Source: JAYRSJ01 sp041920215
GTDB lineage: Bacteria > Pseudomonadota > Gammaproteobacteria > Burkholderiales > Burkholderiaceae_C
NCBI GenBank assembly: GCA_041920215.1
Contig: JAYRSJ010000002.1
Location: 1 to 64,000, forward strand
Reading direction: 5' to 3'
DNA: 64,000 bases
In this document: positions 1 to 7,663 of the stretch, piece by piece
Layout of the letters: each line of letters opens with the position of its first letter
How positions within the stretch are numbered: the first letter of the stretch is position 1
The notes under the pieces: generated by a model
Seen by the model: the letters and a program-made list of their open reading frames with translations, nothing else
Databases searched by the model: none
What the model was told of the DNA's origin: nothing
Program-made: the position numbers and the translations under genes

Positions 1-464
1 CGGCCGACGCGCTGCAGGCCCTGGCCAGCCTGGAGGCAGGCGCCTTGCAGCCGGCCGATGTGTTGGTGACGGCCCTGGGTGTCAATGATGTGGTGGCCCA
101 GGTGCGCCGGCGCGACTGGCTGCGCGTCCTGGCCGAGTTGGATCGCCTGGCCCGTGAGCGCGCGGGCGTGCGCTACACCTTGCACAGCGCGGTGCCGCCC
201 ATGCATGCCTTCCCGCTACTGCCGCAGCCGCTGCGCTGGGTCTTGGGCGCCCATGCGCTGCGGCTCAACCGCGCGCTCGGCCGGGCCCTGCTGGTCGAGC
301 CTCAGCGCGGTCTGCAGTCGCTGCCCGCCCATCTGCATGGAGCTGCTGCGGCCCGCTATATGGCCGAGGACGGCTTCCATCCGGCGCCCGCCGGCTATGC
401 GCTCTGGGCCGAGGCCTTGGCCGACAGGATCGCCAAGGAATGGCCGGGGCTCAGATCACGTTGA
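1..464 (+). CDS. SGNH/GDSL-type esterase, 3' part
   Basis: The frame is open from base 3, so the gene begins before the window; about 153 C-terminal residues are present. Two blocks of the SGNH hydrolase family are visible: a block-III-like ALGVND, whose Asn forms part of the oxyanion hole, and a block-V DGFHP near the end, which carries the catalytic Asp and His. The nucleophilic serine block must lie upstream. Such enzymes hydrolyse ester bonds of lipids or acylated sugars; the substrate cannot be inferred. The 3' end overlaps the convergent oxidoreductase gene by 14 bases. An ATG-like internal start should not be taken as the true start, because coding similarity continues to the window edge. 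Confidence 0.8.
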   Translation, partial: ADALQALASLEAGALQPADVLVTALGVNDVVAQVRRRDWLRVLAELDRLARERAGVRYTLHSAVPPMHAFPLLPQPLRWVLGAHALRLNRALGRALLVEPQRGLQSLPAHLHGAAAARYMAEDGFHPAPAGYALWAEALADRIAKEWPGLRSR

Positions 465-1596
465 GTTCCAGATAGCGCTGGCCGCTGGCGATGCGGGCGG
501 GCGACAGCGGGCTCAGGTCCAGGCTCTGGTAGGCGCCGGTGGCCAGCCACTCGGCCAGGCCCCGGCCTATGCCCGGCGCATGCTGCAGGCCGTGGCCCGA
601 GAAACCGCAGGCCAGCAGCAGATTGGGGCAGGCGTCCAGCGGTCCGACCAGGCCGTTGTGATCCAGCTCGTTCATCTCGTAATAGCCGGCCCAGGCGCGC
701 TGCAGGCGCAGGCTCTCGAAGCCGGGCACCCGTTCGGCCAGTGCGGGCCACAGATGCTCCTCGAATAGCTGGGCTTCCGGGTCCAGCGGCAGGTCGGGGC
801 GGTCGTCCAGCGGCGTGCCGCCGCAGATGAACAAACCCTCGCCTTCGGGCCTGAACCAGAGCCCGCTGGGGTCAATCACCAGCGGACAGAGCGGCGCAGC
901 TTCGGGGCTCTTGAAGGCATAGACACTGCGGCGCCTGGCGCTGACCGGCACCGTCAGCCCGGCGCTGGCGGCCAGCTGGCCGGACCAGGCGCCACAGGCC
1001 AGCACATAGCGTTCGGCCTGCAGGCGCGCACCGCTGCGGCACAGCACGCCCGCCAGCGTGCCATCGGCATCGCGCTGCAACGCCAGGGCTTCGTCCTCCA
1101 GATAGACCACGCCCTGCGCACGCGCGCGGCTGCGGAAATGCTGCAGCAGCCCCCAGCCGTCGAACCAGCCCTCGCCGCTGCGGCCCCAGCTGCCCAGGGC
1201 CAGGTCTTGCGTCGCCAGCCAGGGCCAGCGCTGGCGCAGCTGTTCAGGCTCCATCAACACGATGTCGGCACCTTGCTCCCGTTGCAGGGCATTCAGCTGG
1301 CGCAAGCCCTCGGCGCCGGCGGCTGTCGCGAGGTAGAGATAGCCCTGCTCAACCAGCCCGGCCTCCATCTGGCGCAGCTGCTCCAGGCCATAGCGCGACA
1401 GCGCGATGTTCAGCGGCGTGCTGAACTGCTGGCGTATCGAGGCGGCCGAGAGCGCCGAGGAGGCGCGGCTGTAGCTGGAGTCGCGCTCCAGCACGCGAAT
1501 CTGCTGGCCCTGCCAGCCAGGCCGGGCGGCCAGATGGGCAGCGACGGCCGAGCCGATGGCGCCGCCGCCCAGGATCAGCACACGGGGCTGGCTCAT
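451..1596 (-). CDS. FAD-dependent oxidoreductase, DAO/FOXRED1-like
   Basis: A 381-residue flavoprotein of the D-amino-acid oxidase superfamily. The N-terminal Rossmann dinucleotide motif is GGGAIGSAVA at residues 10-19, followed by an acidic residue ending strand 2 (VLERD), and the C-terminal GFSGHGLQHAPGIG segment is typical of DAO/sarcosine-oxidase-like enzymes. The segment SIRQQFSTPLNI after the first domain resembles FOXRED1-type proteins. It should oxidise a C-N bond of an amino acid or secondary amine using FAD; the substrate is unknown. The ATG start lies 3 bases after the stop of the thioesterase gene on the same strand, so the two probably form an operon. There is no signal peptide, so a cytoplasmic location is likely. 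Confidence 0.88.
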   Translation of the reverse strand: MSQPRVLILGGGAIGSAVAAHLAARPGWQGQQIRVLERDSSYSRASSALSAASIRQQFSTPLNIALSRYGLEQLRQMEAGLVEQGYLYLATAAGAEGLRQLNALQREQGADIVLMEPEQLRQRWPWLATQDLALGSWGRSGEGWFDGWGLLQHFRSRARAQGVVYLEDEALALQRDADGTLAGVLCRSGARLQAERYVLACGAWSGQLAASAGLTVPVSARRRSVYAFKSPEAAPLCPLVIDPSGLWFRPEGEGLFICGGTPLDDRPDLPLDPEAQLFEEHLWPALAERVPGFESLRLQRAWAGYYEMNELDHNGLVGPLDACPNLLLACGFSGHGLQHAPGIGRGLAEWLATGAYQSLDLSPLSPARIASGQRYLELNVI

Positions 1597-1599
1597 GGT

Positions 1600-2016
1600 T
1601 CAGGCCGGTGTGTTGAAGGAGCGCGGCTTGCCCTCCTTGTCTATGGCCACATAGGTCAGATTGGCCTCGGTAACCTTGACCACCTGCGGATCGGCTGGAT
1701 TGCGCTCGGCAAACACCTCCACATGCACCGTCACCGAGGTGCGACCGACCCGCACCACCTGGGCATAGAAGGACAGCAGGTCGCCGATGGACACCGGCTG
1801 CTTGAAGATGAACTGGTTGACCGCCACCGTGGCGATGCGGCCGCGGCTGATGCGGGCCGGCAGTATGGAGCCGGCGATATCGACCTGGGCCATGATCCAG
1901 CCGCCAAAGACATCGCCGTTGTGGTTGGCGTCGGCCGGCATGGGCATCACCCGCAACACCAGCTCGCGCGGCTGGCTCGGGGTGGTGGGGCTGTCGTTGT
2001 GGCTGGCGTCGGTCAT
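1600..2016 (-). CDS. YciA-type acyl-CoA thioesterase (hotdog fold)
   Basis: 138 residues, the usual length for a single hotdog-domain thioesterase. The segment MPADANHNGDVFGGWIMAQ is the classic YciA/BFIT active-site helix, with the N-x-x-G-D-V-F-G-G-W pattern and the Asp that acts in acyl-CoA hydrolysis. It probably hydrolyses medium- or long-chain acyl-CoA in the cytoplasm. The start ATG is 47 bases from the divergent ABC transporter start, and the next gene on this strand, the FAD oxidoreductase, follows after 3 bases. The short divergent gap must contain both promoters. The function assignment is strong at family level; the chain-length preference cannot be seen. Confidence 0.9.
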   Translation of the reverse strand: MTDASHNDSPTTPSQPRELVLRVMPMPADANHNGDVFGGWIMAQVDIAGSILPARISRGRIATVAVNQFIFKQPVSIGDLLSFYAQVVRVGRTSVTVHVEVFAERNPADPQVVKVTEANLTYVAIDKEGKPRSFNTPA

Positions 2017-2029
2017 CGGTCATACCTGT

Positions 2030-2048
2030 GAGAATTCGGCCCATTCTC
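2030..2048. promoter_or_regulatory. Inverted repeat in the divergent thioesterase/ABC promoter gap
   Basis: GAGAAT (2030-2035) and ATTCTC (2043-2048) form a perfect 6-bp inverted repeat with a 7-bp spacer, inside the 47-bp gap between two divergent starts. It could be an operator acting on both genes. Such a short repeat may also arise by chance. Confidence 0.3.
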
Positions 2049-2063
2049 TCCCAAGCGCCCGCC

Positions 2064-3908
2064 ATGTCAGCCAGCTCCCGGTCCACTCGTCCCCTCGCCA
2101 CGCCTGCCGCCCCCAGCTCCGAGCCCGGGGCGGCCAGGCGCTCCGACTGGGCCACGATCGCCAAGCTGCTGCCTTATCTGTGGCATTACCGCTGGCGGGT
2201 GGGCCTGGCGCTGGGCTTTATGCTCTGCGCCAAGCTCAGCAATGTGGGCGTGCCGCTGCTGCTGAAAGAGCTGGTCGACAGTCTGAGCCTCAAGCCCGGC
2301 AGCGCCGAGGCCATGCTGGTGCTGCCGCTGGGCCTGCTGCTGGCCTATGGGGCGCTGCGCTTCTCGACCTCGCTGTTCACCGAGGCCCGAGAGCTGATCT
2401 TCGCCAAGGCCACCGAGGGTACGGCACGCTCGATCTCGCTACAGGTGTTCCGCCATCTGCACGAGCTGAGCCTGCGCTTCCATCTGGAGCGCCAGACCGG
2501 TGGCATGACGCGCGATATCGAGCGCGGCACGCGGGCGGTGCACTCGCTGATCTCCTATTCGCTCTACAGCATCGTGCCCACGCTGATCGAGGTGGCGCTG
2601 GTGCTGGGCCTGCTGTCGCTGAAGTTCGACTGGGTGTTCGCCGCCATCACCGGCGCTGCCCTGGTCTTCTACATCGCCTTCACCGTCATCGTCACCGAAT
2701 GGCGCACCAAGTTCCGCAAGCAGCTCAACGAGCTGGACTCGGTGGCACACAGCAAGGCGATCGATTCGCTGCTGAACTACGAAACGGTCAAGTACTTCAA
2801 CAACGAGGACTTCGAGGCCCGTCGCTATGACGAAAGCCTGGAGAAGCTGCGCCGCGCCCAGCTGAAGGCGCAGAGCACGCTGTCGCTGCTCAACACCGGC
2901 CAGCAGCTGATCATCGCCGCGGCCCTGGTGGCGATGCTGTGGCGGGCGACGCAGGCGGTGGTCGACGGGCAGATGAGCCTGGGCGATCTGGTGATGATCA
3001 ATGCCTTCATGATCCAGCTCTACATCCCGCTGAACTTCCTTGGCGTGATTTATCGTGAGATCAAGCAGAGCCTGACCGACCTGGACAAGCTGTTCGCGCT
3101 GCTGGCGCGCGAGCGCGAGGTGGCCGACGCGCCCGATGCCGGCGCGCTGCAGGTGAGCGGTGGCACGGTGCGCTTCGAGGGGGTTAGCTTTGCCTACGAT
3201 GCGGCCCGCCCCATCCTGCACGACATCAGCTTTGAGATCCCGGCGGGCAGGAAGCTGGCGGTGGTGGGCCCCAGCGGCTCGGGCAAGAGCACGCTGGCGC
3301 GCCTGCTCTACCGCTTCTACGAGCTGGACCGCGGCCGCATCCTGATCGACGGCCAGGCCATCGACCGCGTCAGCCAGGCCTCGCTGCGCCGCGCCATCGG
3401 CATCGTGCCGCAGGACACGGTGCTGTTCAACGACACGGTGGCCTACAACATCGCCTACGGACGGCCCGGCGCCAGCCGTGCGGAGATCGAGGCAGCGGCG
3501 CGTGCCGCCCATATCCACGACTTCATCGCGGCAACGCCCCAGGGCTACGAGACCATGGTGGGCGAGCGCGGCCTCAAGCTCAGCGGCGGTGAGAAGCAGC
3601 GCGTCGCGATCGCCCGTACCCTGCTGAAGAACCCGCCCATCCTGATCTTCGACGAGGCGACCTCGGCGCTGGACTCGCGCAATGAGCGGGCGATCCAGGC
3701 CGAACTCGAGGCCGTGGGCCAGAACAAGACCGTGCTGGTGATCGCCCACCGGCTCTCGACCGTGGTCGATGCCCACGAGATCCTGGTGCTGGAGGCTGGC
3801 CGCATCATCGAGCGCGGCCGCCATGCCGAGCTGCTCGCCAAGGGGGGGCGCTATGCCCAGATGTGGCGGCTGCAGCAGGACGGCGGCCTGGAGACGCACG
3901 AGCAATGA
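2064..3908 (+). CDS. Atm1/HMT-type ABC exporter (fused permease-ATPase)
   Basis: 614 residues from the ATG at 2064; a GTG at 2028 is in frame, but the first 12 residues would not look like the family. An N-terminal exporter domain with about six helices (roughly residues 35-320) is followed by an ATPase domain with Walker A GPSGSGKST (Lys408), signature LSGGEKQR, Walker B ILIFDE (Asp530, Glu531) and an AHRLST H-loop. The membrane part, including NYETVKYFNNE, is typical of the Atm1/HMT1 group, which in Proteobacteria and mitochondria exports glutathione-linked sulfur or heavy-metal compounds. All catalytic motifs are intact, so a homodimer is expected. The gene is divergent from the thioesterase gene. 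Confidence 0.92.
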   Translation: MSASSRSTRPLATPAAPSSEPGAARRSDWATIAKLLPYLWHYRWRVGLALGFMLCAKLSNVGVPLLLKELVDSLSLKPGSAEAMLVLPLGLLLAYGALRFSTSLFTEARELIFAKATEGTARSISLQVFRHLHELSLRFHLERQTGGMTRDIERGTRAVHSLISYSLYSIVPTLIEVALVLGLLSLKFDWVFAAITGAALVFYIAFTVIVTEWRTKFRKQLNELDSVAHSKAIDSLLNYETVKYFNNEDFEARRYDESLEKLRRAQLKAQSTLSLLNTGQQLIIAAALVAMLWRATQAVVDGQMSLGDLVMINAFMIQLYIPLNFLGVIYREIKQSLTDLDKLFALLAREREVADAPDAGALQVSGGTVRFEGVSFAYDAARPILHDISFEIPAGRKLAVVGPSGSGKSTLARLLYRFYELDRGRILIDGQAIDRVSQASLRRAIGIVPQDTVLFNDTVAYNIAYGRPGASRAEIEAAARAAHIHDFIAATPQGYETMVGERGLKLSGGEKQRVAIARTLLKNPPILIFDEATSALDSRNERAIQAELEAVGQNKTVLVIAHRLSTVVDAHEILVLEAGRIIERGRHAELLAKGGRYAQMWRLQQDGGLETHEQ

Positions 3909-3933
3909 AAAAGCCCGCCGGCGGGGCGGGCTT
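3906..3933 (-). terminator. Rho-independent terminator, mainly for the minus strand
   Basis: AAGCCCGCC (3911-3919) pairs perfectly with GGCGGGCTT (3925-3933) around a 5-base loop. On the minus strand the stem is followed by a run of T (complement of the A run at 3908-3912), so it ends transcription of the PEP-CTERM gene. On the plus strand the following bases are ATCTT, so it may also slow transcription leaving the ABC exporter gene. Confidence 0.8.
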
Positions 3934-3968
3934 ATCTTGCGAGGGCGCCAGGCTTGGCGCGGCTGCGC

Positions 3969-4640
3969 TCAGGCCTTGCTGCCGGCCTTGCGACGGCGGC
4001 CGAACAGCGCGGCGCCGAAGCCGGCCATCACCAGGGCCAGGGCGCCCGGCTCAGGCACGCCATTGGGCGGCTGGGTGGTGTCGCGGCCCAGCTGGATATT
4101 GTCGAAATAGGCGCTGGCTGCGAAACCGCTGATGAAGATCGACTTGGCCAGGCCCTGGAACTCGTAGCTGTTGCTGCTCCAGGCGCAGACGAAGCCGACG
4201 TCGCAGCCGCTCTGGTCCAGCGCCGCAATGTCGAATCCACCCAAGGAGGTGCCACCGCCGTTGATGTCGCTGAAGAGGCTGACGCTGGCGCTGCGGCCGT
4301 CCAGCACGCTGTGCAGCGCGATCAGGTTGGAGAAGCCGTCGGCCACATTGATCAGCAGGCCGGCCGGTTCACCCGGCAGGCCGTCGCCGAACAGACCCAG
4401 TGCCGTCGGCATCGTCGGCGCGCCGTAGAAGTTGCCGGCAAAGTTGGCGTCGACCTGGGTCGACTTGAAGGCCATGGCGCTGCCAGCGAAGCTGATGCCC
4501 TTGTCGGCATAGAACATGCTCAGCGAGTCGGCATCCGACTGGTCTTCCAGGCCCTCGAAGGTCAGCAGGTTCACGCTGGCCAAGGCGGGCAGGGCGGCGG
4601 CCAGCAGGGTGCAGCTGGCGATGGCGTTCTTGAGCCTCAT
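3969..4640 (-). CDS. PEP-CTERM sorting domain protein
   Basis: 223 residues. It has a Sec signal peptide (positive MRLKN, then a hydrophobic stretch ending near ALAS). The last 30 residues carry the PEP-CTERM tripartite signal: VPEPG, a hydrophobic helix and a GRRRK basic tail. Proteins of this class are exported, recognised by an exosortase (EpsH/XrtA family) and cleaved at the PEP motif, usually in bacteria that make extracellular polysaccharide. The middle part (SVNLLTFEGLED at its start, a possible disulfide pair CDVGFVC) resembles no enzyme I know. The start ATG at 4640 is preceded on its strand by a GGAGC Shine-Dalgarno-like sequence. The exosortase is not in this window. A longer upstream extension is open but lacks a second signal. 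Confidence 0.88.
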   Translation of the reverse strand: MRLKNAIASCTLLAAALPALASVNLLTFEGLEDQSDADSLSMFYADKGISFAGSAMAFKSTQVDANFAGNFYGAPTMPTALGLFGDGLPGEPAGLLINVADGFSNLIALHSVLDGRSASVSLFSDINGGGTSLGGFDIAALDQSGCDVGFVCAWSSNSYEFQGLAKSIFISGFAASAYFDNIQLGRDTTQPPNGVPEPGALALVMAGFGAALFGRRRKAGSKA

Positions 4641-4718
4641 GGGGTGCTCCGGTAAGGACGTAGTTGGAAGGCGTTGGCAGCTTCGACACGCTGTTAGACC
4701 CTGACGCGCCCGACTGTA

Positions 4719-4735
4719 ATCAAGGCCCCGGCCAG
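4719..4735 (-). promoter_or_regulatory. Sigma-54-like site before the PEP-CTERM gene (weak)
   Basis: On the minus strand the bases read CTGGCCGGGGCCTTGAT. The -24 GG and the position of TTG at -12 have the correct spacing for a sigma-54 promoter, but the important -12 GC is GA. PEP-CTERM genes in some relatives depend on RpoN, which is why the site is recorded. A sigma-70-like TACAGT (4713-4718, minus) partly overlaps and is an equally good explanation. Confidence 0.25.
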
Positions 4736-4748
4736 CTTTGTTACCGCG

Positions 4749-4770
4749 CCCCCCTTCATCCAGGGGGGGG
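4749..4770. repeat. C-run/G-run inverted repeat
   Basis: Six C (4749-4754) and eight G (4763-4770) flank an 8-base spacer, in the 186-bp gap between the PEP-CTERM gene and the divergent LysR gene. It could be a regulator site for either gene. A related but shorter C5-ATCA-G6 repeat lies before the secreted protein gene near 61.1 kb. Confidence 0.4.
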
Positions 4771-4814
4771 CATGCCGCAACTGAGGGGGCCGATGAGCGG
4801 CAGGCGGCGGCGGC

Positions 4815-4829
4815 TACACTGACCAAGTG
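4815..4829 (+). promoter_or_regulatory. -10 box immediately before the LysR start, possible leaderless mRNA
   Basis: TACACT (4815-4820) lies 6 bases before the GTG at 4827, and no Shine-Dalgarno sequence is seen in between. If it is the -10 element, transcription would start at or next to the start codon. No good -35 is visible. Confidence 0.4.
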
Positions 4830-5759
4830 GAAACCAAATGGCTTGAAGACTTTGTCAGCTTGGCGGAGACGCGCAGCTTCTCGCGTTCGGCCCAGCTGAG
4901 GCATGTGACCCAGCCGGCGTTCTCGCGCCGCATCCAGGCGCTGGAGGCCTGGGCCGGGGTCGATCTGGTAGACCGCTCCTCCTACCCGACCCGGTTGACC
5001 AGTGCGGGCCAGACCCTGCTGGAACAGGCGGTGGACATACTGGCCAGCCTGCAATCAACCCGCAATATGCTGCGCAGCCACCAGGCGGCCGGTCAGGACA
5101 TGATCGAGTTCGCGGTGCCGCATTCGCTGGCCTTCAGCTTCTTCCCGCATTGGCTGATGGATCTGCGGCAGCGCTTCGGTGAACTCAAGAGTCGGCTGAT
5201 CGCCCTCAATGTGCATGACGCGATGCTGCAGCTCAGCGAGGGCAACTGCGATCTGCTGGTGGTCTATCACCATCCCAGCCAGCCCTTGCAACTGGATCCC
5301 GAGCGCTACGAGATGGCCTCGATAGGCCAGGAGACGCTGGCCGCCTACGCCAGGGCCGACGCCAGTGGTCGGCCGCTGTTCAGCCTGCCCGGCCATGCCG
5401 GGCAGAAGATCCCCTTCCTCAGCTATGCCTCGGGGGCCTATCTGGGGCGGCTGGTCGAGCTGATCGTCAAGAACGCGCCGATGGCGTTGAATCTGGACGC
5501 GATCTATGAGACCGATATGGCCGAGGGCCTGAAGGCCATGGCCATGGAGGGCCATGGCCTGGCCTTCCTGCCGGCCAGCTCGGTCAAGAAGGAGCTGGCG
5601 GCCCGCCGCTTGGTGCAGGCGGCGGCGCCCGGCGACTACGAGCTGAGCATGGAACTGCGCATCTACCGCGAGCGCCCCTCGGTGGCGCGCCGCAACAAGC
5701 CGGTGGCCTTGGCGCTGTGGGATTTCCTGGCGAGCCAGCGACTCAGCGCAAACCCCTAG
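4827..5759 (+). CDS. LysR-family transcriptional regulator
   Basis: 310 residues, a normal LysR length. The N-terminus has the classic winged helix-turn-helix: METKWLEDF at the start, then the recognition region with RHVTQPAFSRRIQALE around residues 24-40. The rest is the effector-binding domain with two lobes. GTG at 4827 is chosen because the LysR fold starts right there. It lies 191 bases before gltI on the same strand, so it may control the glutamate/aspartate transporter; LysR proteins more often control divergent genes, so this is only an inference from position. The divergent neighbour is the PEP-CTERM gene. Confidence 0.92.
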   Translation: METKWLEDFVSLAETRSFSRSAQLRHVTQPAFSRRIQALEAWAGVDLVDRSSYPTRLTSAGQTLLEQAVDILASLQSTRNMLRSHQAAGQDMIEFAVPHSLAFSFFPHWLMDLRQRFGELKSRLIALNVHDAMLQLSEGNCDLLVVYHHPSQPLQLDPERYEMASIGQETLAAYARADASGRPLFSLPGHAGQKIPFLSYASGAYLGRLVELIVKNAPMALNLDAIYETDMAEGLKAMAMEGHGLAFLPASSVKKELAARRLVQAAAPGDYELSMELRIYRERPSVARRNKPVALALWDFLASQRLSANP

Positions 5760-5770
5760 TCGCCATGCAG

Positions 5771-5789
5771 GGGCCGCATAATGCGGCCC
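5771..5789. promoter_or_regulatory. Stem-loop / 19-bp inverted repeat after the LysR gene
   Basis: GGGCCGC (5771-5777) and GCGGCCC (5783-5789) flank ATAAT; the symmetry continues inward, leaving a single central base. There is no T run, so it is either a weak terminator for the LysR gene or an operator upstream of gltI. Confidence 0.4.
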
Positions 5790-5799
5790 GGAATCGGCA

Positions 5800-5829
5800 T
5801 TGGGCGCCAGCCGCACAGGCCGCTAGAGT
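5800..5829 (+). promoter_or_regulatory. Putative gltI promoter
   Basis: TTGGGC (5800-5805) and TAGAGT (5824-5829) are separated by 18 bases and fit a sigma-70 promoter for gltIJKL, giving a leader of about 115 bases. The gltI start has a good AGGAG ribosome site at 5941-5945. Confidence 0.45.
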
Positions 5830-5950
5830 GCATCGCCTCGCACGTGCAGGGCGTGGCCGGCGGACCTTATGCGTAGAACTCCGTACACCGCGGAGCGCGC
5901 GCCCATGATCTGCTTCGCGCTGTCACATTGACCTTGAATCAGGAGTCACC

Positions 5951-6841
5951 ATGAAGAAGACCTTGCTTGTCCTCGCCCTCGCGGCGGTTTGCGGTGCCGC
6001 AGGCGCCGATACCCTGAAGAAGATCAAGGACAGCGGTGCTGTCACCATGGGTGTGCGCGAAAGCTCGGGCGCTCTGTCCTACACGCTGGGCGACGGCAAG
6101 TTCGTTGGCTACCACGTCGAGATCTGCCAGAAGGTGCTGGCCGATGTGCAGAAACAGCTGGGCCTGGCCAAGCTGGACATCAAGTACCAGCCGGTGACCT
6201 CGCAGAACCGCATCCCGCTGGTGCAGAACGGCACGGTGGACATCGAGTGCGGCTCCACCACCAACAACCTGACCCGTCAGAAGGACGTGGCGTTTGCGGT
6301 GACCACCTTCGTCGAGGAGGTGCGTATCGCGGTCAAGGCCAACTCGGGCATCAACTCGATCGCCCAGCTCAATGGCAAGAACGTCGCCACCACCACCGGC
6401 ACCACCTCGGTCCAGACCCTGCGCAAGCATGAGCGCGCGACCGGCGTGAACTTCACCGAGGTGTTCGGCAAGGACCATGCCGACAGTTTCCTGCTGCTGG
6501 AGACGGGCCGTGCCGATGCTTTCGTGATGGACGGCTCGCTGCTGGCCGGCAATATTGCCAAGGCCAAGAACCCGGCCGATTTCAAGATCGTCGGCGAGGT
6601 GCTGTCGGTCGAGCCCATCGCCATCATGATGCGCAAGGACGACCCGGCCTTCAAGAAGGCGGTGGACGACAGCATCAAGGCGATGATGAAGTCGGGCGAG
6701 ATCGCCAAGCTGTACGACAAGTGGCTGATGCAGCCGATCCCGCCGGCCAATGCGCGCGTCGGTCTGGCGATGAGCGACAACCTGAAGGCCGCGATTGCCA
6801 ACCCCAACGACAATCCGATGGAAGCCTACGCCAAGAAGTAA
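5951..6841 (+). CDS. gltI: Glutamate/aspartate ABC transporter, periplasmic binding protein
   Basis: 296 residues with a Sec signal peptide (MKKTLLVLALAAVCGAAGA). The mature part is a type-II periplasmic amino-acid-binding fold (SBP_bac_3), with VRESSGALSY near the start and NGTVDIECGSTTNN, a segment characteristic of the glutamate/aspartate subgroup. It captures acidic amino acids in the periplasm and delivers them to the GltJK permease. AGGAG lies 5 bases before the ATG. A terminator-like hairpin follows, then gltJ, gltK and gltL. Assignment to GltI rests on motif style and on the order binding protein - two permeases - ATPase. Confidence 0.92.
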   Translation: MKKTLLVLALAAVCGAAGADTLKKIKDSGAVTMGVRESSGALSYTLGDGKFVGYHVEICQKVLADVQKQLGLAKLDIKYQPVTSQNRIPLVQNGTVDIECGSTTNNLTRQKDVAFAVTTFVEEVRIAVKANSGINSIAQLNGKNVATTTGTTSVQTLRKHERATGVNFTEVFGKDHADSFLLLETGRADAFVMDGSLLAGNIAKAKNPADFKIVGEVLSVEPIAIMMRKDDPAFKKAVDDSIKAMMKSGEIAKLYDKWLMQPIPPANARVGLAMSDNLKAAIANPNDNPMEAYAKK

Positions 6842-6869
6842 GCCACGGGCTTTGGGCAGTGCATGACGG

Positions 6870-6904
6870 GGCCGCCCGGCCTGTTTCGGGCGGCCTCGTT
6901 TTTT
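6870..6904 (+). terminator. Attenuator hairpin between gltI and gltJ
   Basis: GGCCGCCCG (6870-6878) pairs with CGGGCGGCC (6887-6895) and is followed by TCG and six T (6899-6904). This is an intrinsic terminator inside the operon; partial read-through would give more binding protein than permease, a common arrangement for ABC importers. Confidence 0.8.
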
Positions 6905-6917
6905 GAAGGGGATCGCA

Positions 6918-7661
6918 GTGGCGATGACATGGGATTGGCAGGTGTTCTGCAAGGACACCATCGATGGTGAGCTGCGTCCGAGCTGCTTCGGCAGCGGCGG
7001 CGACATCACCTATCTGGACTGGATGCTGTCGGCCTGGGGCTGGACGCTCAGCGTGGCCTCGCTGGCCCTGATCGTCGCCCTGGTCGTCGGCTCGCTGATG
7101 GGCATCTTCCGCACCACGCCCTCCAAGCCGCTGGTCTGGCTGGGCAATGCCTGGACCGAGCTGTTCCGCAACATCCCGCTGCTGGTACAGATCTTTCTCT
7201 GGTACCACGTGGTGCCGGCGCTGATTCCGCCGCTCAAGAGCGTGCCCAGCTTTGTGCTGGTGGTGCTGGGCCTGGGCTTCTTCACCTCGGCGCGTATCGC
7301 CGAACAGGTGCGGGCCGGCATCCAGAGCCTGCCCAAGGGCCAGCGCTATGCCGGCCTGGCCATGGGCTTCACGCTGCCGCAGACCTACCGCTACGTGATC
7401 CTGCCGATGGCCTTCCGCATCGTCATCCCGCCGCTCACCAGCGAGAGCATGAACATCATCAAGAATTCCTCGGTGGCCTTCGCGGTCAGCGTGACCGAGC
7501 TGACCATGTTCGCGATGCAGGCCCAGGAGGAAACCTCGCGCGGCGTGGAGGTCTATCTGGCTGTCACCGGGCTGTACTTTGTGTCGGCCTTCCTGGTGAA
7601 CCGGATCGCCCTGTTCATCGAGCACCGCGTCGCTGTGCCGGGCCTGCTGGGGAGCAAGTGA
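6918..7661 (+). CDS. gltJ: Glutamate/aspartate ABC transporter permease
   Basis: About 247 residues from GTG 6918, which is spaced well from the AAGGGGA ribosome site at 6907-6913; an ATG at 6924 and a TTG at 6903 are the alternatives. It is a HisMQ/GltJK-type inner-membrane permease with about five helices. The EAA loop region with ARIAEQVRAGIQSLPKGQ contacts the GltL ATPase. The N-terminal CKDTIDGELRPSCFGSGG periplasmic segment before helix 1 is usual for GltJ. It overlaps the gltK region by translational coupling. Confidence 0.92.
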   Translation: MAMTWDWQVFCKDTIDGELRPSCFGSGGDITYLDWMLSAWGWTLSVASLALIVALVVGSLMGIFRTTPSKPLVWLGNAWTELFRNIPLLVQIFLWYHVVPALIPPLKSVPSFVLVVLGLGFFTSARIAEQVRAGIQSLPKGQRYAGLAMGFTLPQTYRYVILPMAFRIVIPPLTSESMNIIKNSSVAFAVSVTELTMFAMQAQEETSRGVEVYLAVTGLYFVSAFLVNRIALFIEHRVAVPGLLGSK

Positions 7662-7663
7662 CG

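Noticed and set aside
1138..2031. Plus-strand open frame opposite the FAD oxidoreductase
   Set aside because: Gln/His/Ala/Gly-rich translation typical of an antisense frame in GC-rich DNA; the opposite strand encodes clear protein families.
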